In this document: piece after piece, positions 20,107 through 28,733 of the stretch | How the letters are laid out: every line of letters starts with the position of its first letter | Position numbering within the stretch: position 1 is the stretch's first letter | NCBI GenBank assembly: GCA_947630445.1 | Contig: CANRHQ010000007.1 | Location: 1-52,002 of the forward strand | Origin: an uncultured Clostridia bacterium | GTDB taxonomy: Bacteria; Bacillota; Clostridia; TANB77; CAG-508 | DNA: 52,002 nucleotides | Direction: 5' to 3' | Translations under genes and position numbers: made by a program | Notes under the pieces: model-generated | Database searches by the model: none | Told to the model about the DNA's origin: nothing | Seen by the model: the letters and a program-made list of their open reading frames with translations, nothing else

Positions 20107-20135
20107 TTGCAAAATTTGTCAAAATATTGTATAAT
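20107..20135 (+). promoter_or_regulatory. Promoter of the second VirB2-like gene
   Basis: TTGCAA (20107-20112), a 17-base spacer and TATAAT (20130-20135), 23 bases before the ATG at 20158. Confidence 0.75.
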
Positions 20136-20157
20136 AAAAAAGATGGGAGATGGTTTG

Positions 20158-20628
20158 ATGAAAAAATTATCCCAAATAGCATTAAAAATATTCATATTAT
20201 TAATTGTATTTCAAATATCTTTCATACCGGTTTGTCATGCAACTGGTTTTTGGGGTGAACTTTTTGGAACTGGAAGTAATTTTATAGAAGAAGGAAGAAA
20301 TCAAGGTTCTGCGATTGAAGATGATGATATGAAAGAACAACTAAATATGATTTATAATTTATTGTTAGCATTAGGTATAGTAATTGCAGTACTAATTGGA
20401 GCTATACTAGGAATAAAATTTATGTTTGGTAGCTTAGAAGAACAAGCTAAAATAAAAGAAACTTTAATTCCATATATAATAGGATGTATAATAGTATTTG
20501 GAGCATTTGGAATATGGAAATTTGCAGTAACAATTATGAATAATGTTACTGAACAAGCATCACAAACTATTAATATTGAAGGAGAACCTTCATTACTTGG
20601 TAGAGAAAAAATAGAACATTTAATATAA
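20158..20628 (+). CDS. VirB2/TrbC-like T4SS subunit 2
   Basis: A 156-residue paralogue of the flanking VirB2-like proteins. The signal peptide ends near VCHA. A linker with GTGSNFIEEGRNQGS and two transmembrane helices follow. The inter-helix motif is the variant GIKFMFGSLEEQAKIKETL. It is the most diverged of the three and has acidic residues before the first helix. The ATG at 20158 follows GGGAG; the longer frame upstream overlaps the promoter and is rejected. It has its own promoter, so its level may be set separately. Confidence 0.73.
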   Translation: MKKLSQIALKIFILLIVFQISFIPVCHATGFWGELFGTGSNFIEEGRNQGSAIEDDDMKEQLNMIYNLLLALGIVIAVLIGAILGIKFMFGSLEEQAKIKETLIPYIIGCIIVFGAFGIWKFAVTIMNNVTEQASQTINIEGEPSLLGREKIEHLI

Positions 20629-20704
20629 TAAATATGTTATCAACATTCTCATTCAAAAAAGTGAGATTTTAAATATTATCTAAAAATAAAAAGGAGGAAA
20701 AAAT

Positions 20705-21058
20705 ATGTCAACAAAAACAAAAAAAGTATTAGTAACTATTGCAACATTATTATTAGTAATATTAATAGGAACATCTTCTGTATTTGCACTAGCACCTAGT
20801 GAAATTAAACCTCAAAATGTAAATGGAGTTAATACTATAGCAGACGCTGGTGGAAAAATATTAAATATATTACAAACAGTAGGTGTTGTATTAGCAGTTG
20901 TTATATTAATAGTATTAGGTATCAAATATATGATGGGTAGTGCTGAAGAAAAAGCAGAATACAAAAAAACAATGATACCATATGTAATAGGAGCTGTATT
21001 CATTTTTGCAGCACCAACATTAGCTAATATAGTATATGAATTTGTAAAGAGTTTATAG
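20705..21058 (+). CDS. VirB2/TrbC-like T4SS subunit 3
   Basis: The shortest and cleanest pilin-like protein, at 117 residues. The signal peptide ends near SSVFA, then come two helices flanking GIKYMMGSAEEKAEYKKTMI and a very short C-terminus. The ATG follows AGGAGG, the strongest ribosome binding site of the three. A strong terminator follows at 21101, so the pilin genes are likely made in excess over the downstream channel genes. Of the three it is the best candidate for the major subunit. Confidence 0.77.
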   Translation: MSTKTKKVLVTIATLLLVILIGTSSVFALAPSEIKPQNVNGVNTIADAGGKILNILQTVGVVLAVVILIVLGIKYMMGSAEEKAEYKKTMIPYVIGAVFIFAAPTLANIVYEFVKSL

Positions 21059-21100
21059 AATATAGACACTAATAATACATAATAACAAAAAATTAAAAAA

Positions 21101-21138
21101 AAAACGATAAATACTTCCATTTATCGTTTTTTTTTGTT
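21101..21138 (+). terminator. Terminator or attenuator after the VirB2-like genes
   Basis: AAAACGATAAAT (21101-21112) pairs with ATTTATCGTTTT (21119-21130) and runs into a T tract. It probably separates high pilin expression from the channel genes. Confidence 0.88.
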
Positions 21139-21181
21139 ATAATATAATAGAATGATTATAATTGTAACCAAGGAGGAAGAA

Positions 21182-21529
21182 ATGGGAACATATAATGTAC
21201 CAAGAAATGTCAAAGGAGAAGGTAGAATATTATTTATATTTTCAACAAAATCACTAATATATACATGTATATTTGGAGCAGTAGGATTAATATTTTATTT
21301 TTTATTTACACTTATGAAATTGAAAATGGTAGGAATAATAATAACATTAATATTTGCCCTAATAGGTTATATAATAGGAATGTTTAAAATGCCAGAAGCT
21401 GCTGGTTTAGAAATCACAAGAAAAACTGGTGGAGAAAATATAGATGATGTTATAAAAAGATACATAAAATTTAAAAATAGAAAGAAAAAATTATACGTAT
21501 ATACAAAGGAGGAAAAGTTAAATGGATAG
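21182..21529 (+). CDS. PrgI-family T4SS membrane protein
   Basis: A 115-residue protein with the PrgI-type N-terminus (TYNVPRNVKGEGRILFIFSTKS), two adjacent transmembrane helices (about 23-70) and a basic C-terminus (KFKNRKKKLYVYTKEE). PrgI is the Gram-positive counterpart of VirB3 and always precedes VirB4. The start at 21182 follows AAGGAGG; the ATG at 21152 is too far upstream. It overlaps the next gene by 8 bases. Confidence 0.85.
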   Translation: MGTYNVPRNVKGEGRILFIFSTKSLIYTCIFGAVGLIFYFLFTLMKLKMVGIIITLIFALIGYIIGMFKMPEAAGLEITRKTGGENIDDVIKRYIKFKNRKKKLYVYTKEEKLNG

Positions 21530-22712
21530 TGAAGCAAAACTACAACTAATTCAATTATTGACATATGTATTAATACCTGTAATAATTCTAATTATTGTAT
21601 TAATAGGATTTTTATTATATATTCATTTTAAAAATAAATTTAAAACTTCAAGTAAAAAATCTAATAAGAATAAAATTGATAATGAAATGCAAGATAAACA
21701 ATCTATATTAAATTTCATGGAATTTGATAATATAGAAGATAGCATGATAATACAAAAAAATGGTACAAGATATTTAATGGTTATAGGTTGTCAGGGTATA
21801 AATTATGATTTAATGTCAATTGTTGAAAAGAATAGCGTAGAAGAAGCCTTTGTTCAATTCTTGAATACATTAAGATATCCAATTCAGATTTATATACAAA
21901 CACGATCAGTAAATTTAGAAAACAGTTTACAAGCATATAGACAAAAGGTAAAAGAAGTAGAAAATAAATATAATACAATGCTTATGAGATATAATCAAAT
22001 GAGAAACTCTGGAAATTATTCTAATGAGCAATTATCAAAAGCATATTTTGAATTGACTAAACAATCTAATTTGTATGAATATGGACAATCAGTTATTAAT
22101 GATACAGAAAGAATGAGTTTAAATCAAAATATATTAAATAAGAGTTACTATATAATAGTTCCATATTATGCATTAGAAGCAGGAAATGAAAAATTAGATA
22201 AAGCCGAATTAAAAAATATAGCATTTTCAGAATTATATACAAGATGTCAATCAATAATATCTTCAATCGCACCTTGTGGTGTTAGAGGTAAAATATTAAG
22301 ATCAAATGAATTAGTTGAATTATTATATATGGCATACAACAGAGATGAAGCAGAAACATTTGGATTAGAAAAAGCATTACAAGCAGGATTTAATGAATTA
22401 TATTCAACGGCTCCAGATGTATATGAAAAGAAAATGAGAGAATTAGACAGAATAATAGATGAAAGAGCAATGAAGAAAGCTAGAGAAAAGGTAAAAGAAG
22501 CAAAATCTGAATTACAGAGACAAGTAGAAGAAAAAGAAGAAAACATAGATGATATAGTAAATGAAATTGCAAAAATGATATTAGAAGAAAATGAACCTTA
22601 TATAGGAAAGGAAGTTAAAGAAAAAGCTATAGAAAAATTAACAGAAACAAAAGAAGGAGGTGCAACAGATGGCAAAAAGACAACAAGAAGAAGAAAATCT
22701 ACAACAGTATAA
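21522..22712 (+). CDS. T4SS membrane accessory protein, VirB4 partner
   Basis: A 396-residue protein with an N-terminal transmembrane helix (about residues 11-33), a conserved domain (residues 60-260) and a highly charged coiled-coil C-terminus ending in TRRRKSTTV. Residues 70-130 resemble the small protein encoded at 2948-3514, which also precedes a VirB4 gene. The family is therefore a fixed partner of this VirB4 type. It overlaps PrgI by 8 bases and VirB4 by 44 bases, implying coupled translation and perhaps a complex at the membrane. The specific function is not known to me. Confidence 0.75.
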   Translation: MDSEAKLQLIQLLTYVLIPVIILIIVLIGFLLYIHFKNKFKTSSKKSNKNKIDNEMQDKQSILNFMEFDNIEDSMIIQKNGTRYLMVIGCQGINYDLMSIVEKNSVEEAFVQFLNTLRYPIQIYIQTRSVNLENSLQAYRQKVKEVENKYNTMLMRYNQMRNSGNYSNEQLSKAYFELTKQSNLYEYGQSVINDTERMSLNQNILNKSYYIIVPYYALEAGNEKLDKAELKNIAFSELYTRCQSIISSIAPCGVRGKILRSNELVELLYMAYNRDEAETFGLEKALQAGFNELYSTAPDVYEKKMRELDRIIDERAMKKAREKVKEAKSELQRQVEEKEENIDDIVNEIAKMILEENEPYIGKEVKEKAIEKLTETKEGGATDGKKTTRRRKSTTV

Positions 22713-24636
22713 TGTTGAGGAAGAAAATGTACAATTATTTAGAAAACAAACAATAAAAGAATTAATTGCACCATCAGGAATAGATGCTAGAAATATAGAT
22801 CATTTAGAAATAATTTCAAATGTAAAAAAATATGCTAGAAGTTTCTTTGTATCTACATTGCCAAGAATGTGTACATTTCCAGAATTATTTAGGGATATGT
22901 ATTTCTTTGGTGATATAAATACATCAATATATATAAGTCCAGTACAGGAAGCTAGATCACAAAGTGAACTAAACAGAGTAATAAATGAGCTAGAAACAGA
23001 AAGAATTGTTGCAGCAGACAGAGGTAATATAAATAGAGAAAGTGGACTTACACAAAAGAGATATGAAGCAGAACAATTAAGAGATGAAATCGCAGCAGGA
23101 TTTAATAAATTATATGAAGCATCAGTTATATCAACAATATTTACATATAATTTAGAGGATTTAGATAGATTAACAAAACTATTATCATCAGAAATGGCAA
23201 AATCATTAGTTGGAGTAAAGACTGCTTGGGCTATGCAAGAAGATGCATTCCAATCAAATTTACCATTAATGACTGATAAAATAAAAAAGACACATACATT
23301 TGACAGAAGATCAATGTCTACAATATTTCCTTTTACTACATCAGAAGTTAGCCATTCAACAGGAATACCTTTAGGATTTAATAAACAAACAGGAACACCA
23401 ATATTATTTGATAATTTTCATAATTCACTTACAAATTATAATATGGTTATATTTGCTAAATCTGGTGCTGGTAAATCAGTAACAATGAAAACATTAATAA
23501 GTAGATCTTCTTTATTAATGGGAATTGAAAGTTTAGCACTTGATGCAGAAGGTGAGTACACAATAGTAGCAGAATCATTAGGTGGTATAAATGTTGTACT
23601 TAGCCCTACATCAAAAACAGTAATAAATCTATTTGATTTAGAGACAGAAACTGCAAAAGATGAAATAACAGGAAGAGAGAGATTAGTATTAAATATTGAA
23701 AATAAAGTAGAAGATGTAACTCAATCTTTACTTACTATGGCAAGAGGAAGTACAAGAAGCAAAGATGTAAATGAGTTAACAAAACAAATTATAGCAGAAT
23801 CAGTTGCAGAAGAATATGCTGGATTAGGAATAACAAGTGATCCAAATAGCTTATATGAAACATCTAATAATTTTAATAAAAATGAAAAATTATATAGAGA
23901 AAAGAAAAAGATGCCTACAATTGGTTCTTGGTATAAAAGAATTCAGAAAAAGGCAGCAGATAATAAAAATGATGATTATAGATTCCATTATAGTTATTTA
24001 TTAAAGGTAATGAAGCAATACATAAGAGAATATAATGGACAAATGGCTTATTTTGATGGACAATCTACTTTTGAATTATCAGAAGGGGCATCATTTATAA
24101 ATTTAGACATATCACAATTAGAAGAAAAATTTGCAAGACCTCTTGCACAGCAAATTCTTTTAACATGGATATGGGAAAAATTTGTTAAGAAAAACAGTGA
24201 AGATAGAACAAAGGCTAGAAAGAAAAGAGTTATAGTTGATGAGGCATGGATGTTATTACCTTATCCAGAGGCTGTTGATTTCTTAAATACAATGGCTAGA
24301 CGTGCAAGAAAAAGAAATGTTTCATTAGCTGTAGTTTCTCAAAGATTTCAAGATTTTTATGAAAAACCAGAAGCTCAAGCAGTTTTAACTTCATCTGATA
24401 CAAAATTATTTTTAGCACAAGATAAATCTGAAATACAATATTTAAAAGAAGTATTTAAACTAAGCGAAGGAGAAGCAGGATTTTTAGTTACTTGTGGAAA
24501 AGGAGAAGGATTATTTAAAGTAGGACAAGAAACAGCTATTTTAAAAATAACCCCTACACAAAAAGAGTTTGAATTTGTAGAAACAAATTTGAATAAATTA
24601 GTAGAAGCAAGATCTAAGGGAAGAAACAGAGGGTAA
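22669..24636 (+). CDS. virB4: VirB4-like T4SS ATPase
   Basis: The energising ATPase of the T4SS. It has 655 residues. N-terminal KELIAPSGID is a family marker. Walker A AKSGAGKSVTMK is near residue 263, DAEGEY follows it, and Walker B RVIVDEAWMLL is near residue 525, followed by RRARKRNVSLAVVSQ. The start at 22669 follows GGAGG with an 8-base spacer; the GTG at 22660 overlaps that site. It is longer than the orphan paralogue at 1165 mainly between the N-terminal marker and the P-loop. Confidence 0.93.
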   Translation: MAKRQQEEENLQQYNVEEENVQLFRKQTIKELIAPSGIDARNIDHLEIISNVKKYARSFFVSTLPRMCTFPELFRDMYFFGDINTSIYISPVQEARSQSELNRVINELETERIVAADRGNINRESGLTQKRYEAEQLRDEIAAGFNKLYEASVISTIFTYNLEDLDRLTKLLSSEMAKSLVGVKTAWAMQEDAFQSNLPLMTDKIKKTHTFDRRSMSTIFPFTTSEVSHSTGIPLGFNKQTGTPILFDNFHNSLTNYNMVIFAKSGAGKSVTMKTLISRSSLLMGIESLALDAEGEYTIVAESLGGINVVLSPTSKTVINLFDLETETAKDEITGRERLVLNIENKVEDVTQSLLTMARGSTRSKDVNELTKQIIAESVAEEYAGLGITSDPNSLYETSNNFNKNEKLYREKKKMPTIGSWYKRIQKKAADNKNDDYRFHYSYLLKVMKQYIREYNGQMAYFDGQSTFELSEGASFINLDISQLEEKFARPLAQQILLTWIWEKFVKKNSEDRTKARKKRVIVDEAWMLLPYPEAVDFLNTMARRARKRNVSLAVVSQRFQDFYEKPEAQAVLTSSDTKLFLAQDKSEIQYLKEVFKLSEGEAGFLVTCGKGEGLFKVGQETAILKITPTQKEFEFVETNLNKLVEARSKGRNRG

Positions 24637-24669
24637 AAAAATAGAAGTATTATAAATGAGGAGATTTTA

Positions 24670-27600
24670 ATGAAGTTTTTTACAAAGAACAAATTTGTTT
24701 TTAAGTTAATAGTATGTTTGTGTTTATGTTTAACCATAATGAATGTCTGTGTTTCTATAAAAGTATATGCTGATGATATACCACAGACTTGTCCGGAGGA
24801 TGGTAACGCATTATATCAAAAGGCAACAAATGGAGGAGGGATTTATAGAGATGGTGCAGGCATCACATGTCATGTTCGTTGCCCACATGGTTTAATGCTA
24901 GAAGCTAATGCGATGAGTAATACCGGTCTTTATACATTTAGTGATGGATGTCAGACAGATCAAAGTGGTCAACATTGGAGTGTTCCAAATCCAGAAAATC
25001 CAGATTCACCAACAATAACTGGTCCAGCACCTATTACATCAGAGGTTGATGTTTCAGATGCGGCAGAAGCACTATTAGGAGTAGGAGGAAAGTTATTAAC
25101 TCCTGTAGTACAACTTTGTACAGCATTAGGAGATGCTGTTATGAATATTATTCATGATCAAATTATGGGAACAACATCTGAATTAGTAGTAAACACAAGT
25201 AAAGGTTTCTGGGCAAAAGTTGCTGCAATTTTCGCAGCTATTGCTATGATAGCTGTTTTGGTACTTGCTACTGTTGCAACAGGAGGATTATCAGGAATTT
25301 TGGCTAGTGTTGCTGTTGGAGTAATAGGAGTAATCAAGGTTCCTCTTGTATTAGGTGTAGCTGCATGGGCTTATGTAGGAGTACAAGGTTCGGGGATGCC
25401 AGAAGTAACTTTATTGCCTATGTATTCAATAGGTCCTGAAGAAATATTTAAAGGTAAGATTTTATTATTTGATGTAAATATATTTGACCCTAAAGAAGTA
25501 TATGTAGAATATACAGAAAATGGAGCTACTGGAGAAATGCCAGTATCTGAATGGAACAAAAGAGGAGAATCAGAAGAAGTAGATAATAAAATAGCAAGTT
25601 TTTATTTCTTTTATGATGAAAGTGGAGAAAAAGTAATAACATCGACAAATAACGCAGCATATGACTTAAAAAATGCAGTTACAAGATGGTATTATACTTT
25701 TAGAAATTTAGCTATTGTCGCACTGATGATTGTTCTGGTGTATGTAGGTATTAGAATTTTAATAAGTTCTAGTGCTGCAGATAAATCGAAATATAAAGAA
25801 ATGTTTATGGATTGGCTAATAGGTATATGTTTAGTGTTTTTAATGCACTATATTATGGTATTTGCTATTAATCTAACACAAAATATAACAAACTTATTAT
25901 CATCAGTTGCAGGAGAGACACATCATGTTGTAAAAATAGTTGATGCAAATGAAGTATTAATACAATGTATCGAAAAAGATGAAAAATTAAAACAAACTAT
26001 AGATGGAAATAATATAAATTGGACAACAAATTTAATGGGTAAAATTAGAATTTTAGCACAACAACAAGATGGAACATTTGCTTATATAGGATTTTCAATT
26101 TGTTTCCTTGTACTTGTATTTTATACGGTAATATTTGCGTTTACATATTTAAAAAGGGTATTATATCTAATGTTTTTAACAATCATAGCACCATTAGTAG
26201 CAGTATCCTATCCACTAGATAAAATACGAGATGGAAGAGCACAAGGATTTGATATGTGGCTAAAAGAATATATTATAAATTTATTAATACAACCATTACA
26301 TTTATTGTTATATATTTTATTAGTAAGTATGGCAATAGATTTATCTGCTACAAATGTAATATATTCATTAGTAGCATTAGGATTTATGATGCCAGCAGAA
26401 AAATTTGTAAGAAAAATGTTTGGATTTGATAGAGCTTCATCACCAGGATTCTTATCTGGAGCAGCTGGTGCTGCAATTGCGATGAATGCAATACACTCAT
26501 TATCTAGATTTGCACAAAGAGGTATCGGTGGAGGAGATAAAGGACCAAGAGGTTTAAAAGAAGGAAATAACAATAGTAATGATTTCTTAGATAGAGCATC
26601 AGAAACAGGAAATAATAATTCAGCTTTAATTGCAGAGATGGCAAAAGAAAATAAAGGTGAAGAATTAAAAGATGATAATAATAAAAAAGAAAATAATAAT
26701 AAAGAGCAAGACCAAAATCAAAACAAACAAAGAAAACAAGATTTACTAGATGGTGAGGAAGGACAAAACCAAGAACCACAATTCTTAACAGAAGATGAGA
26801 TGATAGAAAAAGAACAATTAGGAGAATATCTTGATAACAATGATAAAAATACTATTCCACCAGAAGAAATGGAACAATGGGATAATAATTATAATAGATA
26901 TATGGAACTTCAAGAAAAAGAAGAGCAAGAAAGAGCTCGTTTAACTGGAGAAGTAGATGATGATGACACTACAGAAGAACAACCTCCACAAGAAGAACCA
27001 CTACCAGAAGAACAACCAACAATATTAGCAGAATCACCAGAAGATACAGGAAGATATAGGGATAGTAGATTTGGTAGAGTTGGTAGAGCAATAAATGGTA
27101 CACTAAATAATGGAAAAGTTAGATATGTGGCAAAAGAAAGTTTAAGAACAATGGGTAGAACAATAGGAACTGGTGCAAGAGTATTTACAGGAGCTGCAGG
27201 AGGAATAATAGGTGCATCAGCAGGTGTTGCATCTGGAAGTCCAGGAGATATAGTTAAAAATACTGCAATGGGTGCTACTGCAGGTGCAGCCATAGGAGGA
27301 GGAGTTGTAAAAACAGCAACTAATATAGGAAGAAATATTTATAGTGGTGGTGTTCAAGCAAGAAATGAAATGAGACGAGAAGTTTATGGACCAAACTATG
27401 GATCAGCACAAAGAAAAGAAAAGGATGCACAATTTAAGAGAAATAAAGAAATGAGAAGGTTATATGCATCTAAGTTAGGATTAGAAGGTAATGAGTCTGC
27501 AATAGATGCTGCTATGGATGATGCTATTAAATATAGAGAATATGGAGTTACAGATAATAAGATAATATTAGAAGCAATGACAATGGATAATGGAAATCAA

Positions 27601-27768
27601 AACAATAGAGCAAATGCTGACAGAATTGCAGCAGCTAGAATGGCAAATGTAACAAAAACAGAAAACGATTTCCAAAGAAACTTTGAAAGATTTGCAAAAG
27701 CACCGGGATTATCAAAAACTCAATTAAAAACATTAGAAAGAAGAGTAAGACGTATAACTGGACTATAA
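24670..27768 (+). CDS. VirB6/TrbL-like polytopic T4SS protein with long cytoplasmic tail
   Basis: A 1032-residue channel component. A signal peptide (residues 1-35, ending near VYADD) is followed by a cysteine-containing external segment (residues 35-120). Helices lie around 180-235, then a block at about 340-400, and 470-590 with a conserved-looking YLKRVLYLMFLTIIAPLVAV segment. The last 400 residues are hydrophilic: an Asn/Gln/Lys then Glu/Pro-rich low-complexity stretch (660-780), a Gly/Ala glycine-zipper-like stretch (835-880), and a basic helical end. It matches the large VirB6-like proteins of Gram-positive conjugation systems. The long tail may bind partners or substrates in place of the missing coupling protein, which is speculative. 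Confidence 0.8.
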   Translation: MKFFTKNKFVFKLIVCLCLCLTIMNVCVSIKVYADDIPQTCPEDGNALYQKATNGGGIYRDGAGITCHVRCPHGLMLEANAMSNTGLYTFSDGCQTDQSGQHWSVPNPENPDSPTITGPAPITSEVDVSDAAEALLGVGGKLLTPVVQLCTALGDAVMNIIHDQIMGTTSELVVNTSKGFWAKVAAIFAAIAMIAVLVLATVATGGLSGILASVAVGVIGVIKVPLVLGVAAWAYVGVQGSGMPEVTLLPMYSIGPEEIFKGKILLFDVNIFDPKEVYVEYTENGATGEMPVSEWNKRGESEEVDNKIASFYFFYDESGEKVITSTNNAAYDLKNAVTRWYYTFRNLAIVALMIVLVYVGIRILISSSAADKSKYKEMFMDWLIGICLVFLMHYIMVFAINLTQNITNLLSSVAGETHHVVKIVDANEVLIQCIEKDEKLKQTIDGNNINWTTNLMGKIRILAQQQDGTFAYIGFSICFLVLVFYTVIFAFTYLKRVLYLMFLTIIAPLVAVSYPLDKIRDGRAQGFDMWLKEYIINLLIQPLHLLLYILLVSMAIDLSATNVIYSLVALGFMMPAEKFVRKMFGFDRASSPGFLSGAAGAAIAMNAIHSLSRFAQRGIGGGDKGPRGLKEGNNNSNDFLDRASETGNNNSALIAEMAKENKGEELKDDNNKKENNNKEQDQNQNKQRKQDLLDGEEGQNQEPQFLTEDEMIEKEQLGEYLDNNDKNTIPPEEMEQWDNNYNRYMELQEKEEQERARLTGEVDDDDTTEEQPPQEEPLPEEQPTILAESPEDTGRYRDSRFGRVGRAINGTLNNGKVRYVAKESLRTMGRTIGTGARVFTGAAGGIIGASAGVASGSPGDIVKNTAMGATAGAAIGGGVVKTATNIGRNIYSGGVQARNEMRREVYGPNYGSAQRKEKDAQFKRNKEMRRLYASKLGLEGNESAIDAAMDDAIKYREYGVTDNKIILEAMTMDNGNQNNRANADRIAAARMANVTKTENDFQRNFERFAKAPGLSKTQLKTLERRVRRITGL

Positions 27769-27789
27769 AATATAAAGGAGGCTATATAT

Positions 27790-28725
27790 ATGCATAGATT
27801 AAGAGAATTTTATTATAGCAATAAAGCTATGATTTGGAGAATTGCATCTATAATAGTCTTCTTCTTTGTATTAATTCAATTGATAAATTATATGGTAGCA
27901 AGAAGAAATGCCAATAATGTAGGAAAAATACCAGTAACAAATTCAAATGTAATTAACACTAATAGCACCAATAGTGATAATAATACAAATATAGTATTTA
28001 AAGATAAAAATAATAGTAATAATTATAATAGTATAATAGAAAGTTTTATTACAGCATGCAACAATAAAGAAATTGAAGTTGCATATGGATATATATCAGA
28101 AGATTGTAAAAGAGAATTATATCCATCAATAGAATTATTTAAAGAAAAATATGTAGACTACATTTTTAATGGAAGTATAAAAAAGATATCTATGATTGAA
28201 AATTGGAGTGGAAATATTTATAAAGTAGACTTTAAAGAAGATATGATGATTACAGGAAATAAAAATGAACAATCTATTCAAGATTATATTGCTGTAGTAA
28301 ATCAAGATGGACAAACAAAGTTAAATGTAAATAATTTTTTCGGAACAAAAAAAATTGGAAGAACAACGACTAAATATAATATAGAGATGACAGTAGAAAG
28401 CAAGAATGTATATAAGGACTATGAAGAATATACAATAAAAGTTAAAAATAATTCAGAAAATACAATACTATTAGATACGCAAGAAGATACAAAATCAATA
28501 TATTTAAGAGATAGAAATAATATAAAATATTATTCTTATAGCCATGAAATCGTAAGTAATCTATTAAAAATAGATAGTGGTTATAGTAATCAAATAAAAA
28601 TAAAATTTGCAAAAACATATAATTCAGCAACACCAACATCAATTGTATTTTCTAATTTAATATTAAATTATAATCAATATTTAGATGGTAACACTGAAAA
28701 ACAAGAGTTTATCCTTAATATATAG
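27790..28725 (+). CDS. Membrane-anchored NTF2/VirB8-like T4SS protein
   Basis: A 311-residue protein with one N-terminal transmembrane helix (about residues 15-37), an Asn/Thr-rich linker, an NTF2-like domain (about 80-180, IIESFITACNNKEIEVAYGY onward) and a C-terminal beta-rich domain (190-311). Orientation and fold suggest a VirB8/TcpC-type scaffold outside the membrane. The ATG follows AAAGGAGG. The VirB8 assignment is inferred from fold pattern and position, not from a catalytic motif. Confidence 0.6.
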   Translation: MHRLREFYYSNKAMIWRIASIIVFFFVLIQLINYMVARRNANNVGKIPVTNSNVINTNSTNSDNNTNIVFKDKNNSNNYNSIIESFITACNNKEIEVAYGYISEDCKRELYPSIELFKEKYVDYIFNGSIKKISMIENWSGNIYKVDFKEDMMITGNKNEQSIQDYIAVVNQDGQTKLNVNNFFGTKKIGRTTTKYNIEMTVESKNVYKDYEEYTIKVKNNSENTILLDTQEDTKSIYLRDRNNIKYYSYSHEIVSNLLKIDSGYSNQIKIKFAKTYNSATPTSIVFSNLILNYNQYLDGNTEKQEFILNI

Positions 28726-28733
28726 CAAATGGG

